DNA of 64,000 nucleotides, from positions 3,133,586-3,197,585 of the forward strand of contig LR594584.1 of the NCBI GenBank assembly GCA_901538445.1, written 5' to 3'. Position numbers and translations under genes: made by a program. Source of the stretch: Gemmataceae bacterium. Lineage in GTDB: Bacteria; Planctomycetota; Planctomycetia; Gemmatales; Gemmataceae. Below are positions 9,454 to 17,539 of this stretch, piece after piece (position 1 is the stretch's first letter; each line of letters begins with the position of its first letter). Below the pieces are notes generated by a model that saw nothing but the letters and a program-made list of their open reading frames with translations, was not told the origin of the DNA and ran no database searches.

Positions 9454-9855
9454 TCACGTCTCCACGGCCTTCGTCTTGATCCCGGCCCACCCGCCCTCGG
9501 CCGCAGCTCCGACGACGTAGACCGTCACCTTCCGCGTGCCCACCTTCACCACGGTGGGGCTCGTGAGGTGCTGCGTGATGACGGCGAGGAGGTCGCGGTA
9601 CTTCTGGGCGATGGCCTTCTCCTCGTCGCCGTACCAGTCCTGATCGATCGTGAGTGGGGCGAAGAACTCGTCGAGCGACTGCACCTCCGCCTCGGCACCC
9701 GCGGCCCGGTGCCGGCCGAGCCGCTTCACCTCGGGTGCGGATGGCGTGCCGGTGGCGCTCGCCCAGGCCACGACCTCCCACGGGGCGTCGGTCTCGCTCT
9801 GGTACAGGAGGCCCGCACTCGCTTGCTGGAGCGCGGCTTCGGTCGCGGTCGGCAT
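9454..9855 (-). CDS. nuiA: NuiA-type inhibitor of NucA nuclease
   Basis: 133 residues, close to the 135 of Anabaena NuiA. Family features seen are the N-terminal ASAGLLYQSETDAPWEVVAW, the central LDEFFAPLTIDQDWYGDEE, and a C-terminus ending AGIKTKAVET. As I recall, the inhibitor's Glu in the ESE-like motif and its terminal Thr carboxylate occupy the nuclease metal site. It starts 2 bp after the NucA-type gene stop, so the pair is one operon. Inferred role: keeping the nuclease inactive in the producing cell. Confidence 0.88.
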   Translation of the reverse strand: MPTATEAALQQASAGLLYQSETDAPWEVVAWASATGTPSAPEVKRLGRHRAAGAEAEVQSLDEFFAPLTIDQDWYGDEEKAIAQKYRDLLAVITQHLTSPTVVKVGTRKVTVYVVGAAAEGGWAGIKTKAVET

Positions 9856-9857
9856 GG

Positions 9858-10838
9858 TCAATCCCCCGCCTTCGACTTCCCCACGGGCGGGATGCGGACG
9901 TCGTCCACCTTCGCCTTGAGGCCCGACGCGACTGCCGGCGGGACGCGGTCGAAGAACACGTACCCCGTCAGCTTCTCGACGTCGGCGACGCTCACCCGGT
10001 ACTTCGCCCACCCGTGGCCCACGCTCTGATCGTTGGGCATCAGCACCGCGATCACGCGGCTGTTCGCGGTGATCCGCCCCAGGTCGTCCGCAGTCCCCGT
10101 GCCGTCCTCGACGACCACGACCACCTTCCAGCACCTTGCGGGCACCGTGACGCGGTCTCCGCCGATCGCGTCGGCCCGCCCGTTGCTCCCCTCGCCCCCG
10201 ACCCCCTCGACGCCGGCGACGACGTACAGGACGGTTCTCAACTTCAGCAGGCCGCGGGTGTACTCCTCCAGGTCGTTCCACGCACGCTGGTTCAGGTGCG
10301 GGCTCTGCGGGACGATGTTGGTCATCAGGAACGTGCTGTCGGCCATCGGCTGCGTCGCGGTCCGGTCGCTCCGGGGGCACAGGTGGCCGCGGTCGAACCC
10401 GGTGTTCGTGTAGTCCCGCGGGGTGATCCTGCGGAACTCACCCGGCAGCGAGGCGTCGGGTCGGAACTCGCTCCGCTCGGCCGGCCCAAGGTCCGAGCGC
10501 TGCAGCCGCCAGCTCACCCAGTTCGGGCCGCCCCGGTCCCGGTTGTACGAGAGCGAGAAGTACCGCGGGGTCATCAGGTAGTTGTTCGGGTCGCGGGCCG
10601 CGTCGGCGACCGCGTTCGACGGGTTCCCGAGCAGCAGGTGCGGGCTCGCGGGCGGTGCGGTCGGGTTGACCGGCGGCCCCTGACCCGGCGGGTGCGGCGG
10701 CGGGGCGGTGTCCGCGGGGGCCGGACCGGGTTGGGGCGGGTGCCGCCGCTCCTCGACCTTCTTCACGGCCCACGACACGAGCGCGACGACCAGGGCGAGC
10801 GCCAGGGCCAACAGCCTCTGCTTCGTCTTCGTGTCCAC
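9858..10838 (-). CDS. nucA: NucA-type DNA/RNA non-specific endonuclease
   Basis: 326 residues from GTG 10838, preceded by a perfect GGAGGT. Residues 8-25 form a signal/anchor helix (LLALALALVVALVSWAV); residues 34-66 are a Pro-rich linker. The beta-beta-alpha-metal nuclease domain (PF01223) follows, with the DRGH motif at 149-152 (FDRGHLCPRSDR) and His152 as the expected general base. The metal-ligand/helix region is NIVPQSPHLNQRAWNDLE. The enzyme should cut DNA and RNA outside the cytoplasm. Together with the next gene it forms an Anabaena NucA/NuiA-like pair. Confidence 0.92.
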   Translation of the reverse strand: MDTKTKQRLLALALALVVALVSWAVKKVEERRHPPQPGPAPADTAPPPHPPGQGPPVNPTAPPASPHLLLGNPSNAVADAARDPNNYLMTPRYFSLSYNRDRGGPNWVSWRLQRSDLGPAERSEFRPDASLPGEFRRITPRDYTNTGFDRGHLCPRSDRTATQPMADSTFLMTNIVPQSPHLNQRAWNDLEEYTRGLLKLRTVLYVVAGVEGVGGEGSNGRADAIGGDRVTVPARCWKVVVVVEDGTGTADDLGRITANSRVIAVLMPNDQSVGHGWAKYRVSVADVEKLTGYVFFDRVPPAVASGLKAKVDDVRIPPVGKSKAGD

Positions 10839-11019
10839 GTCGCCACCTCCGTTCGGTGTGGCTGTTCTACGTGCTGTATCGGTTCTGCGGGGAGCCCTGA
10901 TACCGCCGGTCAACGGACCGGCACCTGCTCCGGGCGAACGGACACGCCCTTGGGTAGGATTCTCGTGCCCCACGGTCGGAACACGATCCGTTCGACGAAG
11001 AAACCCAGAGGGATCAACA

Positions 11020-11286
11020 ATGGCCACGTGCCCGCACTGCCGGGGGCGGAAGGGGTGGGACAGTTACTGCGGGGAGACCGATCCGCCGGAGTGGGTCGAG
11101 TGCGGTGCCTGCGGCGGGACGGGCACCGTCACCGAGGCCAAGGCCCAGCAACTCCGCGACGAGATGCAGCGGCGAGCGGACGCCATGCCCATCAAGGTCA
11201 ACGAGTACGGGTGCATTACGTTCGCGTGGCTGGTTGGCGTCCCGGCACTGGCCGCCTCTGCCGCGGTCCTGTGGGCGGGGGCGTAG
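11020..11286 (+). CDS. Small zinc-finger membrane protein
   Basis: 88 residues. Two DnaJ-type CxxCxG-like motifs (CPHCRGRKG and CGACGGTG) flank 24 residues, then a charged linker and a C-terminal hydrophobic segment (ITFAWLVGVPALAASAAVLW). AGAGGGATC lies upstream of the ATG, and TAGGAT about 65 bp upstream could be a -10 element. Probably a membrane-tethered zinc-binding protein of unknown role. Confidence 0.65.
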   Translation: MATCPHCRGRKGWDSYCGETDPPEWVECGACGGTGTVTEAKAQQLRDEMQRRADAMPIKVNEYGCITFAWLVGVPALAASAAVLWAGA

Positions 11287-11354
11287 CCTCGTGGAGTACG
11301 CCGGGCCCGACGCGTGTCGGGCCTGGGGCGCGGGGACCGCCCCCGCACGGCTCG

Positions 11355-11783
11355 CTACCGGAGGGTGGCGTACTCGGCGTCCAGGCGAGTGAGGATCGCG
11401 GCTCGCCGGCTCGGGTCACCTTCCAGCTCGGCACCCACCCGGATCATGACGCTCCGGGCGACCCGGTGCCGGAACGTCGGGGGCGGGTCGTTCATCCACG
11501 CGCACTCGATTCCCGGGCGCGCCCGGTGGATCGGCTCCATCGCGTCCACGGCCGCGGCCAGGGACACCTCCCCCGCGATCAGCCTCGCCACCACCCGGCC
11601 CGCGAACTCGTTCTCGCGGATCACCCGGACCCGCTGGTCCTCAATGACCGCCGCGTCGGCCTCGTGCTGGCGGGCGTCGTCCCGGGCGGCGTCGAGCCCG
11701 AGCGTTGCGTCAACTGCGACCGCACCCAGGGCGGTGGCAAGCAAGACGGCGACCGAGGCGGTTCCGGTGCGGCGGGCGGACAT
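11355..11783 (-). CDS. Exported hypothetical protein
   Basis: 142 residues starting MSARRTGTASVAVLLATALG, a signal peptide or N-terminal anchor, then a helical domain (EFAGRVVARLIAGEVSLAAA). Not recognised. Its start region and about 80 bp of leader recur in degenerate form at 40323-40410, where the ATG has become ACG. TTACAG about 36 bp upstream of the start is a plausible -10. Confidence 0.65.
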   Translation of the reverse strand: MSARRTGTASVAVLLATALGAVAVDATLGLDAARDDARQHEADAAVIEDQRVRVIRENEFAGRVVARLIAGEVSLAAAVDAMEPIHRARPGIECAWMNDPPPTFRHRVARSVMIRVGAELEGDPSRRAAILTRLDAEYATLR

Positions 11784-11874
11784 GGGCGGTCGTCCTGACG
11801 GGAGTGGGGCGGTCCATCACTGTAACGGCCGCACCTGTCGCCGCACGCTCTCGTGCCGATCGGGTCGTCTTGTC

Positions 11875-12135
11875 TCACACGGCCTCGCCCCGCACCCCGC
11901 TCGGCCGCTGGACCAGCGTGCCCCGCACCACCCGCCCGCCGAGCAGGTGGAACTCCACTGCGATCGCGTCACCTTCCGTGGGCTCTCCCAGCGCCCGCTC
12001 CCGCCACCCGGGGGTGCGGGCGTCCATCCGCCCCCGCAGGTCGGACAGCACCGCGAGGGTGGACACGTCCGGCGGGAGCGGGTTGTCGAGGGTCCAGCGG
12101 AGGAAGGCGAGCACGCCCTCGGCGACGTCGTCCAT
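11875..12135 (-). CDS. Small hypothetical protein
   Basis: 86 residues from the ATG at 12135 (MDDVAEGVLAFLRWTLDN). An in-frame ATG at 12174 lies inside a 29-bp palindrome and is less likely. The C-terminal part (GDAIAVEFHLLGGRVVRGTL) is beta-like. No family recognised. It reads in the same direction as the winged-helix gene upstream, separated by the palindrome. Confidence 0.55.
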   Translation of the reverse strand: MDDVAEGVLAFLRWTLDNPLPPDVSTLAVLSDLRGRMDARTPGWRERALGEPTEGDAIAVEFHLLGGRVVRGTLVQRPSGVRGEAV

Positions 12136-12160
12136 CGGTGTCGGCTCCGGGTGGTGCAGA

Positions 12161-12189
12161 CCAACCGTCCGCACGGTGCGGACGGTTGG
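12161..12189. promoter_or_regulatory. 29-bp palindrome between two leftward genes
   Basis: Perfect 13-bp arms (CCAACCGTCCGCA / TGCGGACGGTTGG) with a CGG spacer. It lies 23 bp after the stop of the winged-helix gene (12213-12626, leftward) and 26 bp before the start of the next. No T-run follows in either direction. A protein-binding operator or a terminator are both possible. Confidence 0.6.
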
Positions 12190-12212
12190 CAGGGCTCGTC
12201 ATACCGACCGGG

Positions 12213-12626
12213 TCAGGTGAACAGGCTCGGGGTGGTGTCCTTCCGCCACGCGGGCAGCCGGTAGCCCCGGCCGTCCCGCGGGTTGACCAGCTCTCCGGCC
12301 GCGGTCAGGTCGGCCAGTGCCTTCGCCACCGTCCCCGGGCCGTGCTTCTTCCCCGCTGCCTTGAGACCCCGGAGCACCTCCTTGCGCGTGGCCGCTCGCC
12401 CCGCCGCGGCGATCACCTCCAGCACGTCCGCCTTGCACCCGGCCCGACCGCCCGGCGAACGCCACCGCACGGTCGGCATGGCCTGCCGCGCGTCCCACAC
12501 CAGCACCAGGCACGCTACGCCCTCCTCGGCGTCAGTCACCCGGACCGTGGGCGGAGCCTTCAGCCCGGAGAGGGACTCGACCAGGGCGCGGGCGGCGGCT
12601 TCGACGGTGGACCTTGGCGTGTGCAT
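12213..12626 (-). CDS. Winged-helix-like protein divergent from Y-polymerase
   Basis: 137 residues from the ATG at 12626 (MHTPRSTVEAAARALVESL). The C-terminal half looks like a winged helix: ADVLEVIAAAGRAATRKEVL, then GTVAKALADLTAAGELVNPR and a short YRLP wing. It may bind the palindromes at 12161 or 12721 and regulate the divergent Y-family polymerase gene, which is an inference from position. Not assigned to a named family. Confidence 0.6.
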   Translation of the reverse strand: MHTPRSTVEAAARALVESLSGLKAPPTVRVTDAEEGVACLVLVWDARQAMPTVRWRSPGGRAGCKADVLEVIAAAGRAATRKEVLRGLKAAGKKHGPGTVAKALADLTAAGELVNPRDGRGYRLPAWRKDTTPSLFT

Positions 12627-12720
12627 GGCGGGGACTCGGGACCGGAACATCGCGGAACATGCTCAACCCCCTCCTGCGGCTGGACCTCACCTCCCCTGAG
12701 TGTAATACTTCCCTCGTCAT

Positions 12721-12740
12721 TAGTGAACACCCAATCACTA
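12721..12740. promoter_or_regulatory. 20-bp operator-like inverted repeat upstream of Y-polymerase
   Basis: TAGTGA-ACACCCAA-TCACTA: 6-bp arms and an 8-bp spacer, AT-richer than its surroundings, 18 bp before the polymerase start. Size and position fit a repressor operator, for example of the SOS type. Which repressor binds is unknown. Confidence 0.55.
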
Positions 12741-12758
12741 TCGACAAGGAGATCGAGC

Positions 12759-13973
12759 ATGGTCGGGCACCTGGACGCGGACTGCTTCTACGTGTCGGCC
12801 GAGCGGGTCCGGCACCCGGACCTGAGGAACAAGCCGGTCGGCGTGTTGGGCAACAACGGGGCGTGCGTGATCGCCAAGAGCTACGAGATGAGGGCCGCGG
12901 GGGTGAAGACCGGCACGCCCATCTGGGACGCGGTCAAGCTGTGCCCGACCGGGGTGTACGTGAAGCGCGACTTCTACTGGTACGAGGTGCTGTCCCGCAA
13001 GATGCTGGAGGCAGTGAGCCGGCACTTCAGCCCGGTCGAATACTACTCCATCGACGAGTTCTTCTTCCGCGCGAACGCCCCGCGGGCCGGCCAGCGGCTG
13101 CACGACGCGGCCCTCGCCGTCCGCGACCACATCCTCGAGGCGTGCGGGTTGCCCGTGACCATCGGCGTGGCCCGCACCCGAACCCTGGCGAAGCTGTTCT
13201 CCGACACCGCCAAGCCGTTCGGGGCGGTCACTGTGACCGACCGCGACCACGAGCGGGAGCTGCTGGCCCGGCTCCCGGTGACGGAGATCAGCGGGGTCGG
13301 GGGCCGGCGGGCGGCCCGGCTCGCCCCCTACGGCATCCGCACGTGCCTGGACTACGCCCAGGCCGAGGGCAGGCTCATCCGGCAACTCCTCACGAAGACC
13401 GGGTACGAGCTGTGGCTCGAACTGAACGGCCACCCGGTCACCCCCATCCGGCCCGAGCGGACGCCGCACCAGGTGCTCGCCCGGGGCGGGAGCCTGATGG
13501 GCAACGTCGAAGACCCGACGGTGCTGTGGGCGTGGTGCGTGCGGCACACCGAGCGGCTCATCGAGGAGCTGCACTTCCACAACGTCCGCACCGACGCGCT
13601 CGGCGTCAGCCTGGCCTGGAAGGACGGCGAGTCCACCGCGGGCGTGTGCAAGTTGCCGGTCCCGTCGGACCGGTTCGACGAGTTGCTCGACGGGGCGCGG
13701 ACCGCACTCCGCCGCGCGTACCTGCCCCGCAAGGTGGCGACCCACATGCACGTCGTCGCCCCCGAGCTGCGGCGGGCGCGGGGGTTCCAGTTGTCCTTGT
13801 TCGACCCGCCGAACGCCAAACTGGACGCGGTGGCGCGGGTGAAGACCGCCGTCAACGAGCGGTACGGGCGGTTCAAGCTCCGCAGCGCCTCGACGCTGTA
13901 CCTGCCGGCCGTGTACGCCGACCCGGCGAACAACTTCGACATCTGCGACGTGCGGGGCAAGGTGTGCTTCTGA
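12759..13973 (+). CDS. Y-family translesion DNA polymerase
   Basis: 404 residues with the catalytic acidic residues visible: HLDADCFYVSAE (Asp6, Asp8) and YYSIDEFF (Asp99, Glu100). The palm/fingers motif VGVLGNNGACVIAKSYEMR is typical of UmuC/DinB enzymes, as is the helix-hairpin-helix ISGVGGRRAARLAPYGI. The little-finger domain ends near residue 345. An excellent AAGGAGAT precedes the ATG. It should copy past DNA lesions. The upstream palindrome suggests damage or repressor control, and the next gene, 19 bp downstream, may be a linked SRAP-like protein. Confidence 0.93.
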   Translation: MVGHLDADCFYVSAERVRHPDLRNKPVGVLGNNGACVIAKSYEMRAAGVKTGTPIWDAVKLCPTGVYVKRDFYWYEVLSRKMLEAVSRHFSPVEYYSIDEFFFRANAPRAGQRLHDAALAVRDHILEACGLPVTIGVARTRTLAKLFSDTAKPFGAVTVTDRDHERELLARLPVTEISGVGGRRAARLAPYGIRTCLDYAQAEGRLIRQLLTKTGYELWLELNGHPVTPIRPERTPHQVLARGGSLMGNVEDPTVLWAWCVRHTERLIEELHFHNVRTDALGVSLAWKDGESTAGVCKLPVPSDRFDELLDGARTALRRAYLPRKVATHMHVVAPELRRARGFQLSLFDPPNAKLDAVARVKTAVNERYGRFKLRSASTLYLPAVYADPANNFDICDVRGKVCF

Positions 13974-13992
13974 GCGGGCGGAGGGCTCAACC

Positions 13993-14460
13993 GTGTGCAG
14001 CGCAATCGCCCTCGCCACCAGCGAGTTGCCGCTCTCGCTCCTGGAGCAGCACGGGCTGGAGGACCGGGTCCACGACCGCGGCGGAGAAAAAGAGGTCCGG
14101 TTCTACTGGCAGGCCCGGCCGGCGCTGCTCCCCGTGTGGTGGGACGGGCGTCTCCAGGTGGTCAAGTGGGGCAACCGGGACCGGGCCGAGCGGACGCTCC
14201 CGCCCACCGGGTGGACGTGGCGCGAGACGGTCGAGGACGGCAAGTGGTCCGCCATGTCGCCCGAGCCGGTGCTGGTCCCGGCCACCTTCGGGTACGCCAA
14301 CGGCGTCTGGTACAAGGTCAAGCAGGGGCTCCAGGGGGTACTCGTCCGGGACCGCACGGGTCAGCCGGTGGTGTTCCTGGTGACCGAGCCGGCGACCCGG
14401 TACTACCGGGTGATGACCCGGGCCGAGTGGATGCCGGCCCTCGTCGGTGAGGTCATCTGA
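13993..14460 (+). CDS. Possible SRAP/HMCES-like protein
   Basis: 155 residues from GTG 13993, preceded by GGAGGG at 8 nt. The sequence begins Met-Cys, as in SOS-response-associated peptidases, whose Cys2 crosslinks abasic sites. Loosely SRAP-like are ALLPVWWDGRLQVVKWGN (compare the WG motif), FGYANGVWYKVKQGLQGVL and VVFLVTEPATRYYRVMTRAEW. Length is shorter than typical (about 220) and I cannot place the catalytic Glu/His securely. Co-location with a Y-family polymerase supports a DNA-damage role. Otherwise it is an unrecognised protein. Confidence 0.6.
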   Translation: MCSAIALATSELPLSLLEQHGLEDRVHDRGGEKEVRFYWQARPALLPVWWDGRLQVVKWGNRDRAERTLPPTGWTWRETVEDGKWSAMSPEPVLVPATFGYANGVWYKVKQGLQGVLVRDRTGQPVVFLVTEPATRYYRVMTRAEWMPALVGEVI

Positions 14461-14613
14461 ACATCCTACCGGCCGCAGGCTGCCGAACGCTGCCGGTCGG
14501 CCAAATGTTCAAACCCTGTCGCGCCTCTTGCGGCGAGCGAACCAGCGCCCGACAATCTCTCCCTGCACCCATTCTCCGGCCTACGGGTCGTTCCGTTCGC
14601 GAAAGGTCGCGTT

Positions 14614-15477
14614 GTGGCGAAGGCAAAACCAGCTACCGACCCGGTGGTCGCGGGACTCCGCGCCGCGGTACACGCCCTGCCCAACCTCCTCCCGCTTGTC
14701 GGTTCCAAGGGTAAAGCGCTGTTCACCAAGGCGGAGGCGTCCGCCGCCGAGCAGGCTGTGGCCGCCGGGTACCTCACCAAACGCGAGGTCTCGCCCCCGC
14801 CGGTGAAGGGGAAGAAAAAGCCCGGGGTCGTGTACGGGCTCCTGACCGAAGCCGGCGCCCGCAAGGTCGCCCTCGGTGGCGGCGACGACGGCGTCCGAGC
14901 GATCCTGAACGATCTGCGCGACGGGGTGACGCGCCTCGGCTCCTCGCCCCGCACCGGCGGAGACGGTGTGGCAGCGGCGATCGACCGGGCGGCCGAGACC
15001 TGCGCGGCCGCACTGAAGGCTGCTGTCTCAGACCTACGGGCCGAGGTCCTCGCGGCGGTCACCGCGGGCACGGGTGCGAATTCCGCCGACCCCGGCCCGG
15101 TGCTGGCGGCCCTCCGGAGCGCCCTCGACCGCGTCGGGGCGGAACCAACCGTCATCAAAGTTCCGGTCGTCTCCGACGCACCGACCGGCCCCAGGGACGC
15201 CGGCCTGGCAAACCTCCCCGATGACGCCCTCGCGTTCGTGGCCGCCGTCGCGCGCGAGCGGTCGGTGGGGTGCGACGTCGCCGAACTCTACGACCACCTC
15301 CGCACGCGGCACCCCGGCCTGTCGATCGGCGCCTTCCACGACGCCCTGCGGCAACTCGACGCCGCGGGCCGGGTCCGCCTTCGCGACTGGCCGCGGATGC
15401 TCGACGAGATGCCCCGGCCCGAACTCGCGCTCTTCATCAATCACACGGTGATGTACCATGTCCAGCCCGCCCGGTGA
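14614..15477 (+). CDS. Winged-helix-like protein of ATPase/membrane operon
   Basis: 287 residues from GTG. The N-terminal segment (LFTKAEASAAEQAVAAGYLT followed by a basic loop and YGLLTEAGARKVAL) resembles a winged helix. A long helical middle (GVAAAIDRAAETCAAALKAA) may be a coiled coil. The C-terminal part (DVAELYDHLRTRHPGLSIGA then DALRQLDAAGRVRLRD) is a second winged-helix-like unit. Not assigned to a known family. The ATPase start lies 20 bp before its stop, so the two should be co-translated. Confidence 0.7.
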   Translation: MAKAKPATDPVVAGLRAAVHALPNLLPLVGSKGKALFTKAEASAAEQAVAAGYLTKREVSPPPVKGKKKPGVVYGLLTEAGARKVALGGGDDGVRAILNDLRDGVTRLGSSPRTGGDGVAAAIDRAAETCAAALKAAVSDLRAEVLAAVTAGTGANSADPGPVLAALRSALDRVGAEPTVIKVPVVSDAPTGPRDAGLANLPDDALAFVAAVARERSVGCDVAELYDHLRTRHPGLSIGAFHDALRQLDAAGRVRLRDWPRMLDEMPRPELALFINHTVMYHVQPAR

Positions 15478-17539
15478 CGGCCCGAAGGCTCCGTCCGAAG
15501 ACGCCCTGTTCGCCTCCGCCCTCGCCGCCGTCCGCAAGGGGGTCAACCCGTTCGCGGCCCAGGTGGCGGCGGTCGGGACCGCCGAGGAGAGCCTGCTCGG
15601 GGGCGTGCCCGAGTTCGCCGAGGCGCAACTCCAGGAGCTGCTCGACGTCGTCGGGGCGTACCGCGCCGGCCGTCCGGCGACGCAGGTGTTCGCGGTCCTT
15701 GGGGAGCGCGGGGCGGGCAAGACACACCTCTTCTACGCGCTCCGGAACGAGCTGAAGCGGCTGGCCGGGGAGCGCGGGGAGGAGACGCTCCTCGTCGTGG
15801 TGGACCGGCTCTCGCCGGGGATGGACGCCACCGACTACCTGCTGTGGCAGATCGCGAACCACTTCCTCGCCCAAAAGGGCGAGGGCGGGCGGATGCTCAA
15901 CGTCATCGCCGGGCGGCTGACGGCCCGACTCCTCGGCGAGGCCCTCCGGCAGCTCGCGCCGCACCAGAAGGCCGAACTGGTGCCGGCCGGCGGGTTCTTC
16001 TCCGCGCTCGGGTTCGGGGCGTCGAAGGTTCAGGCGCGGATCGACGCCGTGGAGGACGTGATCCTCCAGTGCGACGCCAAGCACCCGACCGCGCCGCAGA
16101 TCCGCTCCGCCGTGGAGGCGGCCGGGATCCGGCCCGAGACGGCCCAGGACGCGGTCGCCAGGCACCTCGACCGGACCGAGTCGAACGACGTCGTCGGGTG
16201 GCTCCGTAAGGAACTCTACAAGCGGCTGTCCCGGGTCGCGCTGCTCGGGGACCGGGAGCCGTTCGAGGAGCTGCACATGGGCGGCTTCGACGACGCCCGG
16301 GCCAACGTGAAGAACGCGGGCAACCTCGGGCGGCGGATGCTGGAGACGTGGCTCGAGCTGCTGGCGGCGCTCGGGGTGCCGGTCGTGATCGCTTTCGACC
16401 AGTTGGAGGACTACGTCAACGCCCCGGACCCGGACCAGACCCGCCTGAACCAGAAGTTCTTCACCGACGCGACCGCCAAGTTCGTCAACGAGTTGCGGAA
16501 CGTGTGCCTGCTGGTGTTCGCCAACGAGTCGTTCTGGATCGGGCTCATCAACGCGGCCGAGCCCTTCGTGAAGGAGCGGCTCACGCAGCCGTTCACGCTC
16601 CCCGGCCGTCCGGCTCGGGCACACCTGACGATGCCCGACGCGGTGCCGCCGGACCTGATCGAGAAGGTGGTGCGGTGCCGGCTGCGGCTGAAGTTCCCGG
16701 ACCTCGACCTGACGGGCCTCCCCCCGGCGTTCCCGTTCGGCGGCGAAGACGTGACGCGGCTCGGCCGGGAGCGGACCATCCGGGCGCTCTTGCGGGGGCT
16801 CGCGAAGCGGTACGACGAGATCGTCTACGCCCCGGCGGTGAAGCCGGGGACCACGCCGCCCCCGGTGCCGACCGCCCCCAACTTCCGGAAGCGGCTCGAG
16901 GACTTGTGGCGGGAGAAGGTGGCCGCCGCGGCCCGGTACCTGGAAACGGAGGTCACCGTCGGGGCGGCGTTCATTCCCGAGGTCCAGAACGCGCTCGGCG
17001 GGTGGCTCCAAGCCTTACACCAGAACCAGCTCACCGGGGCCGGCCCGTGGCAGCGGGTGGAACTGGTTACCGACACGGCACTCGGTGCTTACGGGTACCT
17101 CAGCGTCATCCGGACGGAGGGCCGCAACGCACCCGGAGTCGGGGTGGCGGCGTGGCTCGGGCAGAAGAAGGGGCAACCCCAGGACCTCCGGCAGCGGCTC
17201 GAGTTCTTTGACGCCAACCCGTGCCCGATCCGCACCCTGGTCGTGCTCCGAGCTGAGGGCGAGGCGGCCCTCAACGGGGGCGAGACGAAGAAGGTGTACG
17301 ACGCCGCCCGGAGCAAAAGGCGGGACATCCGGGTCCAGGGGTACGAGCCCCGGCACCTCCACGCGCTTCTGGCGTTCAGCCCGTGGCTGCAAACCGCGAC
17401 TGAGGAACTCAAGGCCGCCGAGGCCGACCCGGCGGCCGGGTCGGCGTTCCGGGAGTACCTCGGCGAATTGTCGAGGGAGTTGCTCGGATGGGTGGACCAG
17501 TGGCGACAACCGGCCCCTCCGAAGGGGGTCAAGTCGTGA
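15458..17539 (+). CDS. P-loop ATPase of unknown three-gene system
   Basis: 693 residues. Walker A is GERGAGKTH at 82-90, Walker B VVIAFDQLED at 309-318, with LLVVVDRLSPGMDATDYLLW after the first helix. The ORC/STAND-like arrangement suggests an AAA+-type or conflict-system NTPase rather than a transporter. The C-terminal 200 residues (AAARYLETEVTVGAAFIPEV ... EPRHLHALLAFSPWLQ) look like a partner domain; the segment GYLSVIRTEGRNAPGVGVAA precedes a possible nuclease-like or sensor fold I cannot name. It overlaps the gene before by 20 bp and the gene after by 4 bp (GTGA). Confidence 0.8.
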   Translation: MSSPPGDGPKAPSEDALFASALAAVRKGVNPFAAQVAAVGTAEESLLGGVPEFAEAQLQELLDVVGAYRAGRPATQVFAVLGERGAGKTHLFYALRNELKRLAGERGEETLLVVVDRLSPGMDATDYLLWQIANHFLAQKGEGGRMLNVIAGRLTARLLGEALRQLAPHQKAELVPAGGFFSALGFGASKVQARIDAVEDVILQCDAKHPTAPQIRSAVEAAGIRPETAQDAVARHLDRTESNDVVGWLRKELYKRLSRVALLGDREPFEELHMGGFDDARANVKNAGNLGRRMLETWLELLAALGVPVVIAFDQLEDYVNAPDPDQTRLNQKFFTDATAKFVNELRNVCLLVFANESFWIGLINAAEPFVKERLTQPFTLPGRPARAHLTMPDAVPPDLIEKVVRCRLRLKFPDLDLTGLPPAFPFGGEDVTRLGRERTIRALLRGLAKRYDEIVYAPAVKPGTTPPPVPTAPNFRKRLEDLWREKVAAAARYLETEVTVGAAFIPEVQNALGGWLQALHQNQLTGAGPWQRVELVTDTALGAYGYLSVIRTEGRNAPGVGVAAWLGQKKGQPQDLRQRLEFFDANPCPIRTLVVLRAEGEAALNGGETKKVYDAARSKRRDIRVQGYEPRHLHALLAFSPWLQTATEELKAAEADPAAGSAFREYLGELSRELLGWVDQWRQPAPPKGVKS

